A stretch of 46,901 bases of DNA from Glutinoglossum americanum (GCA_020080175.1 JAGHQL010000197.1:1-46901); one strand, 5' to 3'. Shown: positions 32,979 to 45,201, counted from the first letter of the stretch. The notes: generated by a model from the sequence alone, not told the origin. A program made the numbers and translations.

Positions 32979-33486
32979 GGCCGGTACGGTGAGTCGTCGA
33001 AGACAAATATGGGTGGTACCGGGGAGTGACACAGTAAGGGCCGTGGGTCCGCGGAATGAGTCAGGTGCCAAGCGGTAGCAAGTCTAGGCTCAGAGTGAGC
33101 ATCACCCAGCTCACCATTTAAAGCGGCGTGAACCGGGTGAGGAGCAAAAAGCAGTTTCCTGTTGTACTATGGGTCCAAGAGAATGACTAAGAACTAGCTA
33201 ATAAAATTACTACTTCCGCGGCATAGAAACCACCTCCACAGTACCGAACCTGTACGGTTCCTAGATGGCGACAGCGTAATGCCGCGGGGCAAAACGACAG
33301 GAGCTTGGCAGCACCCTCGCGTCCGAAGCCTGCAGCTATTGATAGTAGGGTTAAGGTGCCGCTGTTCCAATCACACCCATTCTTCGATCTGCGCGGGGTC
33401 CCCAAGGATCACACTTCGAGCCTCTTTTCGCCCTCTCTTTAAATAATAACTCTTAATCGAGACCTAGCACAGAAACCCCCAGACCG
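32979..33486. other. Intergenic
   Basis: Contains the promoter of the 330-aa protein gene and the 3' flank of the aspartic-protease-like gene. Nothing else recognised. Confidence 0.5.
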
Positions 33487-35258
33487 CTAACCACCCACCC
33501 TCCAAGGCGGCCTCTCAGACCCTCTGCCCTCCAATTCCTGCACTTCTACCTCCGAGCCCAGCATCTCGTACACCACCCCCCCAGCAAGTTCCCGCCGCAC
33601 TTCCGCGTCCGCGCCTATTTCTATCTTCACCTCATCCCCCTCTGCTTCAAACATAGGCTTTCCTTCCCCGTCCATCTCTACGGTCTCGTCCGGGATCTTG
33701 GGGGTTGGGTTTCTGTTCTTATAGCGGCGGTAGAAGAAGTACGCTAGGAGGGCGAGGGCTATGAGGAGGGTGACGGCGGTGGCGATCCCGGCGATGGTGG
33801 AAGGGGGAAGGTGTTTGTGTGAGGTGTGAGGAGTAGTGGTGTTGGTGTTGGAGGGTGGGAGGACGGGGGTTAGCTTCTTAGGGACGTTGGTGTCTGGGAA
33901 AAGGGCTTGCGAGATGGTGAAGGTGCTGCGATCGTAGTCCGTGAAAAGATACCTGTGCGCCCTCACGTGAGCTCCTTATTCTCCTATGGTCCCCCATCGA
34001 CATCGCCTCGAGAGAATCAACGGATGAGCCGAGTACTCACGCCTCCTGTAGAAATACCCTCCCTATCGTATACATGGAATCATTCTGCGCCCTCCTCAAC
34101 GGAAAATACCTTACTGTTTTACCCGTCTCCACTGGTGTCATCTCTAGGTCTAACGCCTGATACGGCACCACCACATCCACCGTCTCTCCTCCTTCAACCC
34201 CTTGCCCTAGCGTAAACCGAAGTCCTTCATTGCGTGCAATCAATGATTCGTGCAATGTATCGTTTACGATGTAGAGCCCAGTGGCATTATCCCAGGTAAG
34301 CCCTAGGGTCTGCTCGAAGCGTTGGCAAGCGGAGATGGGGAGCCAGATATGTGGGACTGTGCTATCGATAAAGGCCGTTATTGGAGTAGCGAGGAGAGAG
34401 GCGGGCGTATTGCCAGTGGTGGTGATATCCCTAACCCCGACAAGGATATCCCGCGAGATATCTGCCCCAAAAGTGATCGTCACGTTATTCTCCACAAATC
34501 TCGCAGCGTCATAACCACCGAACGTTAAGCTCCCGAACACCTTCGTCGGCTTATATGCCGCCCCGGCTGTATACCCCCATGAGCTTCCCTTCACTAGGCC
34601 CTCCTCTTTTAGGTTCTGTAATAGACTGTTCTTCGGATTGTTTAGATCCGTGAAATTCACCGGCCTAGCACTTAACCCTAACATCCCCATATAAAACGCC
34701 TTCGTCGCGATCCCCGCAACGACTTGGGGGTCTCTCAGAGTTGGCCCACCCTCTCCTTTCAAACCCAATGTGATATTGTCGAATCCGAAATATGCATTGC
34801 CAGAGTAGCCCAGGAGGCTCTGTGTGTATAGGGGGAGCTGGAAAAGCCCCTGTTGGGACCAGGTAAGAGAGTTGTTGCGATAGTAAAGGAAGCCGCGAGA
34901 TTGGGGGCAGGTAGGGGGGTCAGAGGAGATACAGCCTTCGGGGAGGACGACCCAGGTCGAGGAGCCGGAGGTAGAGGGGAGGAGGCGGACGAATTGAGGT
35001 GGGGTACCGACTTGAATGGCGAAGGAGGACCAGGAGCCATCGTTGCCTTCCCTATATTGTCGAATTAGTTATTGATCAATGTTTCGTGCTCTTCAGGCGT
35101 CTCCCTCGTTCGCGGGCAGACAAACGGTTCTCGTTTCGGGGGAGAGTTCACCAATACTCGCTAGGCGACACCTCCACCACCCCGCTGACGGCTGAGCAAC
35201 CGCCTAGCCAGGCTAAACCTAACAATACCAGCGCTTCTCTCATACGACTAAAGCCCAT
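33487..35258 (-). CDS. Membrane-anchored aspartic-protease-like protein, catalytic Asp lost
   Basis: Three exons: 35258-35152, 35051-34041 and 33952-33487 (introns 100 and 88 nt), giving 527 aa. It starts with a signal peptide (MGFSRMREALVLLGLAWLGG). The pepsin-like fold is clear (WSSFAIQVGTPPQFVRLL, NAYFGFDNITLG, YTIGRVFLQEAYLFTDYD). The first active-site motif, normally DTGSS, reads STSGSSTWV, so its Asp is absent; the second site reads AFIDSTVPHIWLP. Proteolysis is therefore unlikely. A Ser/Thr/Pro stalk leads to one membrane helix (AGIATAVTLLIALALLAYFF), a basic stop RRYKNR and an acidic cytoplasmic tail. This is a known kind of fungal surface pseudo-protease. It may act as a binding or sensor protein (inference). 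It is divergent from the gene at 35825. Confidence 0.85.
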
Positions 35259-35824
35259 TGCTTTCTCTCTTCTCTTCTTCGCCAACAGCCAGGAGGGTAA
35301 GGTAGTTGGATAAGTTACTACCTTACTCTTTAGCTTAGAGGCCGGAATCCGCAAACCACCCATTATTATGCTGACACTTCAGCTCCTGCACCGGGTCCCC
35401 GGCTGCACACCCTAAATCGCCACGATGAGGTTTTAAGTTTCAAGCTTTTTGTCTAGACTCGGCGAAAGCGGCTTGGCATGGGCTGGTTGGTCTGCTACAT
35501 CTCGGTTTCACTTTTTTTGCTTTTGGGATAATTGCTTTTGTTGATCTCTAGTGATGGACCCCTGCCGAACACCTTGTGCAGTTCGGCCCCTTCGCGCCGT
35601 ATTACTGCGTCGCGGAAGGATATATTGCCGGTGGTGGTGCACTCCGATCGCTAGCCCATATAACAAGCTTTGGAGAGTCTGTGACTTCCTTGGCTGTGCT
35701 CCTGCTACTTTGTCTCGCTTTGGATTAGTTATCTTTTATCGTGCCTCGAAGGGGGAAGGGGACATAAACTGAGGGCCCTTTTCAGTGGGATTTTCTAGAA
35801 TAACATATCTAGCTAACAATCGGA
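35259..35824. promoter_or_regulatory. Divergent promoter region
   Basis: 566 bases between two head-to-head genes that both encode surface proteins. It includes a T-rich tract near 35510-35520. Shared regulation is plausible but not shown. Confidence 0.5.
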
Positions 35825-37804
35825 ATGGCAGGGTGGTGGATTCTTTCGTTTCCTTTGAAGCTGGTACTCTTGCTGCGGATTGCAGCGACTGCTCGTATGT
35901 TTTCCTATCTAACTTAAGACCATCCTATACCTTCTCCCTCATCTAGCTCTCACTCCCCAAAACTCCAGGGCTCACTTAGCAATCCTATCCTAACCTAGAG
36001 AGCATGGCTTCTAGGCGGCACCACTTATACAAACTCATCGACAACGACATCGGCATCTACCCTGGGCTCGGACTGTGGACAATGCAGCGTGGCGCGGCCC
36101 CTGGCGTATACGATTTCTTGGCAATCAGCAATGCCTACAACGATCGTCGGGGCGACAGTGGTCGTGATTGTGGACCGGGTGGCGGGGACAACAAGCACGA
36201 CCACGATTCTAAAGCAGACAACGGAGCTGTCGGAGAACGGTCTTGTACGTCCAGTACCACCGAAGAATGCCGGGGGGACGGCTGTGACGACAGTAACGGT
36301 TTCTGATAGCATTGCGCATACGCAATTTACCACTGTTGTGTAAGGATCTGGCCCCTTAGTCCTCTTTACTGCTATCTAGGCGGGGAGCGAAGTGACTTGA
36401 TCCCTGTCTGACGTTCTGAAATGCAGTGCATATCCGACCCGCTATCTTACCTACCCCTACGACTTCATGGCTTATGGGACGCTCCAAACCACAGCCTCTG
36501 ATGGCGCAAAAGGCTGCTTAACAGTCCCGGATCATACATGGCTCTCGCTGCCATCTCATCCGCCATGGACTGAGCCCCTCCCAACAGATTTCCCTAAGGA
36601 TGGAGACGACGTGGGCACAGATTTCCTGCCGCAGTGGCATGATGGCCCATTCGTTGACGGGTTGTTCCCAGATTTTGGACCCTTTCAGACGTGCAATCTC
36701 TATTACGTGGCGCCGGCACAGGCATTGGTTATTGCTACAGTTCTCACGGAGACGTCGACGAGTTACAAGGACAGCGACACTGCAATAGTTCCGAGCAAGG
36801 CGCCCAAGGAAACGGTTAGCTCTCCACCGCCCCCGGGCAGCACACCAGCCCCACAACCCCCACCTCCAGACAGCGCAAAACCAAGCCCACCGCCCGATAG
36901 CGGCCCATCTCCCGCTACAGCTGCCAACCAAGTCGCCACCCCTTACCCAGTATCTAATAGCAACCTTTCACCCATCACCACCGGCAACCAAATCGCCACC
37001 CCCAACCAGTCACCGGGAAACAGCCCGCCTCCCCTCACCGTCGGTAACCAGATCATAACCCCTGATTCGTCCTCCCGCTACGTAGTCGGCACACAGACCC
37101 TCCTCCCCGGTGGCCCCGCTATCACGATCTCGGGGACCCCTATTGACTACCCCGCCGCACCCGCCGCACCCGCTGCACCCCTCCTCACAGTCGGTAACCA
37201 AGTCATAACTCCTGATTCCTCCTCTCGCTACATAGTGGGTGCACAAACCCTTTTCCCTGGTGGCCCTGCTATCACGATTTCAGGAACCCCTATCAATTAC
37301 CCAAACGCAGCACCCCTCCTCACAATCGGTAACCAAGTCATAACCCCCGACTCCTCCTCCCGCTACATAGTAGGTACACAAACCCTCTTCCCTGGTGGCC
37401 CCGCTATCACAATTTCGGGAACCCCCATTAACTACCCTACCGCACTTGCCTCACCCCTTACAATCGGCAACCAAATCATCACCCCTGATTCCCTAGCACA
37501 CTACATCATCGGCTCACAGACGCTCATCCCGGGCGGGCCCGGCATCACAGTATCCGGGACACCAATTAGTCTCAAGCCGGGCGGTACTGATGTTGTGGTC
37601 GGGGCGACAACAATGGGGTTGGGGGATTTGATTTTTTCTGGATTAGGGGGGATTGTGAACCCACCAGCCGTGACTGTGACAGTAGACAGGCATGCGACGC
37701 CGCCCAAGGGCGGGTCGGGGGGTTTTAACAGCGAGAGAAGGCTAGGGGTGCTATTGGCTGGGATTTGCATCTGCGCGCTTGTGAATATGGTAGTGTGCAT
37801 ATGA
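35825..37804 (+). CDS. Repeat-containing GPI-type surface protein
   Basis: Exons 35825-35894, 36015-36339 and 36427-37804 (introns 120 and 87 nt) join in frame to 590 aa. The start was chosen because MAGWWILSFPLKLVLLLRIA forms a signal peptide and splices in frame. A Thr/Ser-rich N-terminal part (NSSTTTSASTLGSDCGQC) is followed by a folded segment (YPTRYLTYPYDFMAYGTLQ). A Pro-rich stalk (about 250-300) comes next, then four copies of a unit like GNQVITPDSSSRYIVGTQTL with FPGGPAITISGTPI. The C-terminus is hydrophobic (GVLLAGICICALVNMVVCI), as for GPI anchoring. The TL.PGGPAITISGT repeat is common in Pezizomycotina wall proteins. It is probably structural or adhesive at the wall; no enzyme motif seen. 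Confidence 0.85.
37024..37575 (+). repeat. Four coding repeats in the surface protein
   Basis: Units of about 45 residues, separated by short Pro/Ala spacers, start at about 37039, 37186, 37318 and 37459. The middle units are closest to each other; the last one is most divergent (HYIIGSQTLIPGGPGITVSG). Copy number in such arrays commonly varies between strains. Confidence 0.8.
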
Positions 37805-38324
37805 TGAGAAAGGATACTGGGAGGCGAGAGGCTGTATTGTTGATACGCGCAGATTGAATTAATTAGTAATCATACATTAAGGAGCCTTGGGGACTAGCTA
37901 GGCATCGCGTACTGACACCTGGTCTAGTGCCGTGGCCAGGAATGCGTGCGACGCAACTGGGATCTTTAGTCCCAAACAGTTTGCTAGCAGCAAGGCCGAA
38001 CAACTGCGATAAATATATGGCCAACAACCCCCCGGCAGTGGCGAAATACAACTCGATATCTACCTTACTGCGGGCAAAGGGCACGACATGTCACCATACC
38101 CCCCACCCCCAAAGGCGAGAGAATACGATTGAGTTCTCCCAGCAAAACAGGCCCGCCACACGCTAAAAAAAAAAAACAAACTAGCATAACATTTCCTATG
38201 CTTAAACGCTGTGCGTTGTACGGCAAACCCCCAGGAGGGGCGGAACGGACAACCAGAATTCCCACACCATAGCATCGTGCCCCCAGACCCGCCCAATACC
38301 CCCCCCGCCTCCCAAAACTCCACA
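37805..38324. other. Convergent intergenic region
   Basis: It lies between the 3' ends of the surface protein gene (plus) and the RNA-repair gene (minus). It has an A12 run at 38165-38176, which on the minus strand is a T tract. No gene seen. Confidence 0.5.
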
Positions 38325-41300
38325 TCACCCACCGCCCCCACCACTCCCAAAAACCGCATCCAGCCTCCCCTCCCGATCCCAAACCCTAACCCCATCGCTC
38401 CGCCTCCTAAAATAAACCACCCTGTGCATCGGCACAAACTCCTCATCCGTCTTCTCCGTCTTCCACCTCTCGACGGGCATCTCCTTGGTGCCCGAAAAGC
38501 GGTCGATGTACCCGATGAGGTGGTCGGAGGGGTCGAGGGAGGGGTCCCAGAGGATGCGGTGGAGGATGTCGTGGGCGGGGCGGAGTTTTTTGCTGGAGGA
38601 ACGGGGTTTGGGGGAGGGGGCGGGGTTGGCTCCCGGGGGGAGCTCTTCGGGGGGTTCGTCGGCGTCAGAGTCGCTGGGGGGTTCGGTGTCTTCGTGGATG
38701 AAAAAGCCCCATTCCCGGGTGTCGAGGGAGAGGCCACCGAGGTCGGCTTGCTTGATGTGTGACACCTCGACCCAGGAAGTCTTCGCGTCGAAGTACTTCT
38801 CGTCTCCATGGATTCGCTCTGTGAACTGCTCTAATATCTGCCTCAGCGCGCCCTGCGCGAGTTTCTTCCGGTCTGAGGACTCCGCTGCGGCGGATGGTGC
38901 GTTACCCCCGGCCTTTTCGGTTTTGGCTAGCCCTATCAGGTAGCAGCCATGGTAATCCTTCGGGTCCTTGTCGCTGTCAGTGGTGTCCTTATTTGTGAAC
39001 CTCGCGGGCCAGATACGTGCGTGGATATCAGGGAGTTTGCGGTTGAGGTCTGTACGATTGGTCAGGCGGAACGATTGGCAGAAGTTGGAGTGTAGAAAAC
39101 TTACCAACGAGCAAGAGGACACACCTGGACTCTAGCCAACCCACAAGCGCGCTTCCCTTAGCTAGAGATGCGCCCCAATACTGCACGTCAATCTTGATAT
39201 AGCTGCTGTATGACTTGTGAAAGTCATGAGCACCAGAGGGTAGGTCCGTAATCGTCCCTTGCCTCTCGTCGCCGTCAAGAAGCTTCGACCATGTGATGCC
39301 CACGTCCGACAGTAGACGGTCTGCATACTTCAACTCCTCAACCAACGTCCGAACAGACGGGAGAGAAGCTGCATGTGCAGCATTAATAGCAGGAGCATGA
39401 AGACTTAATATAACTGCAGGCTCCCTGGTTGCTGATCTCTGATATCGTGGCCGCTGCTGCTTGTTGAAAAACGGGTCAAACGCGATATCTGCTTTCCAGT
39501 CGAAGTTCGCATAATGATTGAAGAATGTGCAGATGATGTCTGCTGCAGTCACAGCACCCGCGCTGCGGAAGAGGAGCTTGCAGATCCGGGATAGGAGGAG
39601 TGTGATGTGGATCCCTCCGAGGTAGCCGAAGCGAGCTGAGTAGATGCCGCGCTGCTGGGCCCAGGTCTTGATAAAGCGGTGGGCTAAGCGGAAGGCAGCG
39701 AGGTCGGGGACGGTGCGTTGAAGATAGTCCATATCTCGGTAGGCGTTGAGCTTCTTTAGGGAAGATATAGGAAGGTCAAACAATGGATCTGATGGGGGAA
39801 TCTTGGTTATCTCAGACCAGCTATTTCCAGTCAGCGTGAATTCCGACCCTACGGACGTAACCGGATCGAGGGATATATCGGACTTACCGCTCTGCAATCT
39901 TTGTCGCCGGGCAATACTGCAAATCAAGCCTAACACCCCGGATCTCAAGCTCTAGCATCGTCCCTGAAGCTGCCTTTACGGTCCTCAAGATCCGAACGCC
40001 TAGGTCCGCTGCCTTCCTGAGTCTCTGGCCAGCGAGTGCGAAGAAGGTTTTCGTGCTAATAGAGCCAACGCACAGGCAGTCGATATCTGAAGACGCGTTC
40101 CAGACGCCTAGGCCGTAGGAACCGACCGGGACGATTACCAGCGAAATGTTGCTCTTGGCGCTTACTAGCGGTGCACCACCTGTATCGCCAGAGGTGGGAG
40201 CTGCTTGGGCTGGCGCCTGCCGCAGGATGCTCTTCAGAAGTGTAAAGACCTCTTTTCGGGAGTTAATTTCGTCTTCTGTGGGGAGCATCGCGTGTTTAGC
40301 AAGGCAAAATTTCAATGAGGAAATGTTGGCAAGATCCTTGGGAGCTTTTGTAGGCTCTAGTGAAACCTGGCTGTCGGTGCTGGCTGCCCACTTTGCCTTG
40401 AGGCCTGGGTCGATTTTCAAAGTTGCCCTAATTCCCCAGTGGTCGCTCCCGTAGCGTGGTTGAGGTGCCTGACCTTCTATTTCGCTATCCCCTTGGTGGC
40501 CCTTTTCTGGAAACCCAAACATCCCAAACCCGGTAACATCAAGGATATCCTCCCCCTTGACAAGGATTCTGTCGTATCTTTGCGGGCGATTGTTGAGACC
40601 GCTTCCGACGCTCTCCGCGGCGAGAGGGTTCTCCAGAGGGTTGAAGGTGGCTCCTTCCTCCCCATCGTGTATATCTTCCAGGCTCATTGGGCGTGGGGCT
40701 GATCCGATAGTATCTGTAATCTCCGCGCGTGCCACGAACCAAGAGTCGGACAGCCTAACTTCAGAAAGCAGCGTTTCTAAAGATGATATGGTACTCGCTG
40801 TCTCCTCGGATATCGACATGCTCCTGAGCGCCGCATCGATTGTAACAGTAGATGTCGTAACATTGAAGTCACCGGCGACGATCCAGGGATTCTCGGGATA
40901 GGCCCTAGACAGATGATTGACCAAGGCACCGAGCTGCGATTTCTTTGCGGCGACAGCGCTGTCAGTCAGACCAGAGGTAAGGTGCACGCCGGCCAAGACC
41001 AAGGGGAGGAAATCCGCTCCGTCCTTGGAACTACTCGACTGAGCGTCGCTGGTAGCCGGGCGTCTCGGTATCCCAATATCTTCAAACACGAGAACAGCCG
41101 CCCCTTTGTGCTTCCTCTCAAATGGGAGCCACTCCCAGCGGAACCTCCAACGACTCAGAACGACGATATTGCGTAAGCTCGGCAGAGGCCCGACCCTACG
41201 GTTCCCGCGCTGCCCCGGAGCGCCATGAGTCGCGAAGGGCCACTGACTTCGTACTAAGTCCTTTTCGAGAAGGTACGAAAGGAAGCTGTCAGACACCTCT

Positions 41301-42244
41301 TGCAAGACCAAAATGTCTGCTAGGGCAGATTCCGAGAGGAGGGTTCGAGCAAGAAGGGGATACCGGTCCTCAGCAGGCGGGAAAGTGGAGTCTACTAGGA
41401 CGTTATAGCTTGATACTGTTAAGTTGCTTGGCGACTTCACGTGGCTGCTTGGCGAGGTAAGCGGCCGAGCAGGGGCCCAGGAATCATGGTTCTCATAGAA
41501 ATAATATGTGACCTCTGGTTGCGCTATCGGAGCCTTGCTAGCGTCGGGGTCGTCTAGCCCTTCCTCTTCAGTCTGTATTTTTCCGTGCGAGTCGTTTGAT
41601 CTCCTGATGTCACAGGCACCATGCTGGTTCAGCCCGATGACACCCCAGACCCTCATCTGGCTCGCAGACGCATCACCTTGATCCTGTGGCCGTTCGCGAA
41701 CGAGGACTACAAGCTCGCCAACGTCCCATTCAAGGGGCAGAAGTAGGAAAGCTTTCGACATGAGATAATCGGCCTCATCGGCTGTGCTCTGGCCGATGGT
41801 AAGGTGGGGGTGATAGATCTCCTCACGCGATGAAGGCGCAAAGCCTGCATCTCGCCCAAATGCTTCCAGGAGAAGACTCCGGAATCTTTTCAGAGCCTCG
41901 CCGAAATCGACAGGGGCCAAAAAGACGGTACTACCGTGGCGATGGGAGAATGAATCTGACGAATCAAAATGGATAGGAAAGGGGCCCTGATCCTGATCGA
42001 TACCGACTCGACTATTGAGCTTCGACCGGATCAGTTCAATGGCCCGTGGTAGGCTTTCAAGCGCGACGAATGGATAAATGAGGTTGACGTGTGCAGGCCA
42101 GCGGCCGTATGCCTTGTCGTGTGATGCTCGGAGGCGGTCAATATCCCGACAGATGTGTGCAGGCGGGACGACGCAGAGAGCGGTTTGATAAGAATTGAGG
42201 GCTGGCCTCGAAGTTTCAAAAGATGTTTCAGTGGGCGCCGCCAT
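38325..42244 (-). CDS. Four-domain predicted RNA end-repair enzyme
   Basis: Exons 42244-39888, 39820-39105 and 39049-38325 (introns 67 and 55 nt, GTAAGT-type donors) give exactly 1,265 codons plus stop. Domains in order: 2H phosphoesterase/LigT-like (HVNLIYPF at 52-59 and HPHLTIGQ at 145-152); endonuclease/exonuclease/phosphatase fold (N281, E317 in ILVLQEV, GDFN 458-461, YDRI, SDH 600-602); nucleotidyltransferase of the poly(A)-polymerase type (GSYG 708-711, D720 and D722, third Asp in RLDLQY at 774), with the helical PAP core in exon 2; and a C-terminal MJ1316/DUF504 domain (DILHRILWDP, IGYIDRF, FVPMHRVVYFRR). MJ1316 is predicted to recognise RNA cyclic-phosphate ends. Together this suggests 2',3'-cyclic phosphate opening or trimming followed by nucleotide addition. 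All motifs look intact. The substrate is unknown. Confidence 0.9.
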
Positions 42245-43567
42245 GGTAGGCCTGTGCTGTTGCGCGGAGGCGATTTGCGGGGAAAATGCGGGGTAAGGCT
42301 AGGGAGATGGGAGAGATGTAGGTAGGAGTTTTCGCCGGACAGTGCGATGGGGTGCGCAGCAAGCGGCAAGGGAGTTCGGGTTGATTATGCGGTTTGGTGG
42401 GGACTGTGCTGCCTCAGCTCGGAGCGGGGTACTACTTGTAGTTGCCCACTCCAATCGAGTCACTACCTCAGTCCAATATTTCGAGCTGAGTCACTCACTT
42501 AGATTAGCACCAGCGCATCTAGTTTGTGAGCCTTGACGGAAGCCTCAGGAAGCGTTGCCAGTCATGCAAGCCGTTCATCGGGGCGGTGCGACATATGGGT
42601 CATTGCGAAAGAAGCTGCCTGGCACTCACTCACTTATTGTCATCCCATCAGAAGTCTGAGCGACGAAAGCTGAAGAATTTACGACAGTTTTAATTTAAGC
42701 AAAATTGCCAGTTCCGTGTCTTAAGGTCCAGTCATCGCCCTTGGCGGGATAAATTACCTGGAGCAAACAACCAATCACGCTCTTATGCGAGCCATAGCCA
42801 TCCCTTGCCGCATGTGGGGCACCAACTCCTGCATGGTGCCCTCATGAGAGATTCAACGAAAAAGTGGCACGAAATTCCGACCGCTCGTTTAGGCAAAGCT
42901 CATGATCTGAGTCTACCATCACGTTATTACCCCAGACACCGGATTTCAAACCGATAATTAGCATCTTAATTTCCCTTGTAAGTGATATCACACCTAGAGG
43001 GGGTGGAGTCTATTTGCGGAGTTTAAGGTTAGACTTTTTAGTTTGTCACGGGACTTGAAATTTCATGTCACTTTTTTGTTAAATCTCTCAGCGCGAGGGC
43101 GACCATATGATTTTGAGCCTCGCTCTCTGCCATGTTGCAATATGTCACGTGTAGATTAAGTCAGCATGGTAATACACACAGTACGTAGTGTTTCTCTAGA
43201 ATAATCAATTAAGAACAACATCAACCAAGAAACTGACCACGCCTGTAAAGACATCTCTTCTTAACTAGCTAGTACTTGCTGAGAAATAGTCCGATTGACC
43301 CTGCCAATCCAACATGTCACGTTACTGATGACCACAGTGGTCACTCCAAGCGCGTTATATTATGTTAAACTAGTCGCACAGCAGAATTGTTGAGCGTATC
43401 GCGTAGATAGCTTAGAATTAATTATATTGAGTTAATATATACTCGTATATGTGCTCAACAAGAATCGAGACATTCTGTCTAGCCAGAAGAACGAAACTGA
43501 ATAGGATCCTGGTTTGGTATTCCGTCAGGCGGCAGCAAGGAAATCCCGGAACACCCGGTAGAGGCAA
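42245..43567. other. Intergenic, RNA-repair gene promoter side
   Basis: No gene recognised. The part next to 42245 should be the RNA-repair promoter. 43000-43480 is AT-richer with no open frame. Confidence 0.5.
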
Positions 43568-44371
43568 TCAGTAGTCAAAGAGTCCTCTTGGCCCTAGGTA
43601 ATCATCATCGGATTCCTTATTCTCCTCCCAGCCATCACTACACCAGTCGTTCATGAATCGGCCCTCATCACTATATACCCCAAAGTCCGCCCGAGTTCCC
43701 ACGACCCTGCCCCCACACCACGTACGGACATCCACGCTGCCACCCATAGCACACATATGCTCCGTATTACTATTCCCTAACGTAGTACCTGTCCTGATAA
43801 TTAGGCACGGTCGCGCAGCGGAGAGTTCCTTGGCAACGGCTTCCGGCGGACAGCGCTTGTCGATCAGCACTAGCCTACTAAGCCTTAGCGCTTGTCCAGG
43901 TTTCAAGATCAATTCCTGTAGCGGCGCGTTGGTAAGGAGGCCTGCGAACTTGAGATACTCGAGAGACGGGGAGGCCCTGCAACACTCCAGGAACGCCGTA
44001 TCTGTGAGACTAGACACGCCTGAGAGCTTGAGCACCTTCTAGGCACGGCAGGCGCGGACCAGGATTATGATGCCGTGGTCTATGATACTCGAGCGCACGC
44101 CAGAAGGAGCAGAGCCGAGTGTAAGAGAGACGAGGGAGGAGGCGAGGTTGGGCCGGCAGGCGATTGCGGCCAGGAGGGTGTCGTCAATGTCGAAATAGGG
44201 TTCGAAGGTGATGGCTTTGATACCCGGATCGTCAAGGCGCTTCATATCCCAGGCAAGATTACCTAAGAAGACACAAAACTCGGCTGGCGAGAAGTGTGGG
44301 TAAGCGTAGCAAGGTTTGACTCCCAGAGGCATCGTCATCTTCCGGCTCTTTCGGGTCCAACTAGGGCTCAA
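43568..44371 (-). pseudogene. LRR/F-box-type protein remnant with in-frame stop
   Basis: Two segments lie in the same frame: 44371-44042 (MTMPLGVKPCYAYPHFSPAE ... IDHGIIILVRACRA) and, after one TAG at 44039-44041, KVLKLSGVSSLTDTAFLECC continuing to 43568. Leucine-rich repeat-like periodicity is seen (LTDTAFLECCRASPSLEYLKF, LQELILKPGQALRLSRLVLI), as in the C-terminal half of fungal F-box/LRR proteins. No F-box is visible and the 5' part may be missing. The stop could be a real inactivating change or a sequencing error; no intron that would remove it was found. Confidence 0.6.
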
Positions 44372-45151
44372 TTGGATCTATGATAGGAATGTTACTACCC
44401 ATAGTAGCTACGCACCCGAAGTCGACAGGCTCCGTACTCTCACGGTTCCGTGCACGCGTATCTCCCTGGGTTTTCGGGCGGTAGCAGTGTCAAGATGTGG
44501 TCAAAGCGACATTCTTTGTCAGTGTACCTACATCTACCGCTTTGAAAAAATCTGCAGGGCCTTGATCGCTCCTTAGTCGTTGGCATGACCAAATGCGTCT
44601 CTTCCATGGAGAGGGTGGGGTGTGTCGATGAGGCGGGGTGAGTGGCGATAAACTATGAAGTATACGTTAAAAGGGCCGTTTGGCGATGTTCCCGCTTAGT
44701 CGGCTAGCCTCCAAAGCCGAGCGGGAAGCGATGCTCAATTCTAAATGCAGGGGGATTCTGGAGCCTTTATATTAGGAGCGTAGCTTGTCACCTCGTCATC
44801 TACCCCAATTACGTAGCGTATTTGTTGGAGATTATGGCACGAGTGAGGGAATGGGAACGAGCATGGAAATAGAATATATTAGTCTGGTTCATTGAGCTGC
44901 GTTCTAGGTACCTACGGAACGAGAAGAGTCCTTCCCATATACCCGTTCCGTGGCAAGGCTATGCAATATAGTGGTGGCAATATGCTTCGTAATGGAAGCA
45001 ATCTCAGCGTTACTTGCTAACATACTTGGTGGTGGTGACAATATCTAAGAGTATTACCAGCAAACGAATCCACATAAACCCCACCTTCCACCCCGTAGTT
45101 TCCACCCCGTAGTTGTCGGCTTGCCGACCTGTAAAGGAGGTGTGGATATGC
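44372..45151. other. Intergenic, left flank of Fot1/pogo copy B
   Basis: No gene seen. TTTCCACCCCGTAG-like sequence is doubled at about 45086-45113. It ends at the TA (45152-45153) that flanks the transposon. Confidence 0.5.
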
Positions 45152-45153
45152 TA

Positions 45154-45201
45154 GAGTCCGAGATGGCCATTTGCAACGGATGGCCATTTGCAACGCTTTT
45201 C
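45154..45201 (+). repeat. 5' terminal inverted repeat of Fot1/pogo copy B
   Basis: It contains two ATGGCCATTTGCAACG subrepeats in the same arrangement as the GGCCATTTCGCGC subrepeats of copy A. Confidence 0.8.

Noticed and set aside
34759-35040. 93-aa minus-strand frame starting MAPGPPSPFKSVPH
   Set aside because: The neighbouring frame encodes the conserved aspartic-protease fold and joins both flanking exons by good splice sites.
36004-36306. 100-aa plus-strand frame starting MASRRHHLYK
   Set aside because: It is an out-of-frame reading of exon 2 of the surface protein; the Thr/Ser-rich frame splices to a signal peptide upstream and to exon 3 downstream.
38060-38809. 249-aa minus-strand frame and a 183-aa plus-strand frame near the RNA-repair 3' end
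   Set aside because: They overlap the MJ1316-encoding exon in other frames; composition is Pro/Gly/Ser from GC-rich codons, and only the 38325-39049 frame splices to the upstream domains.
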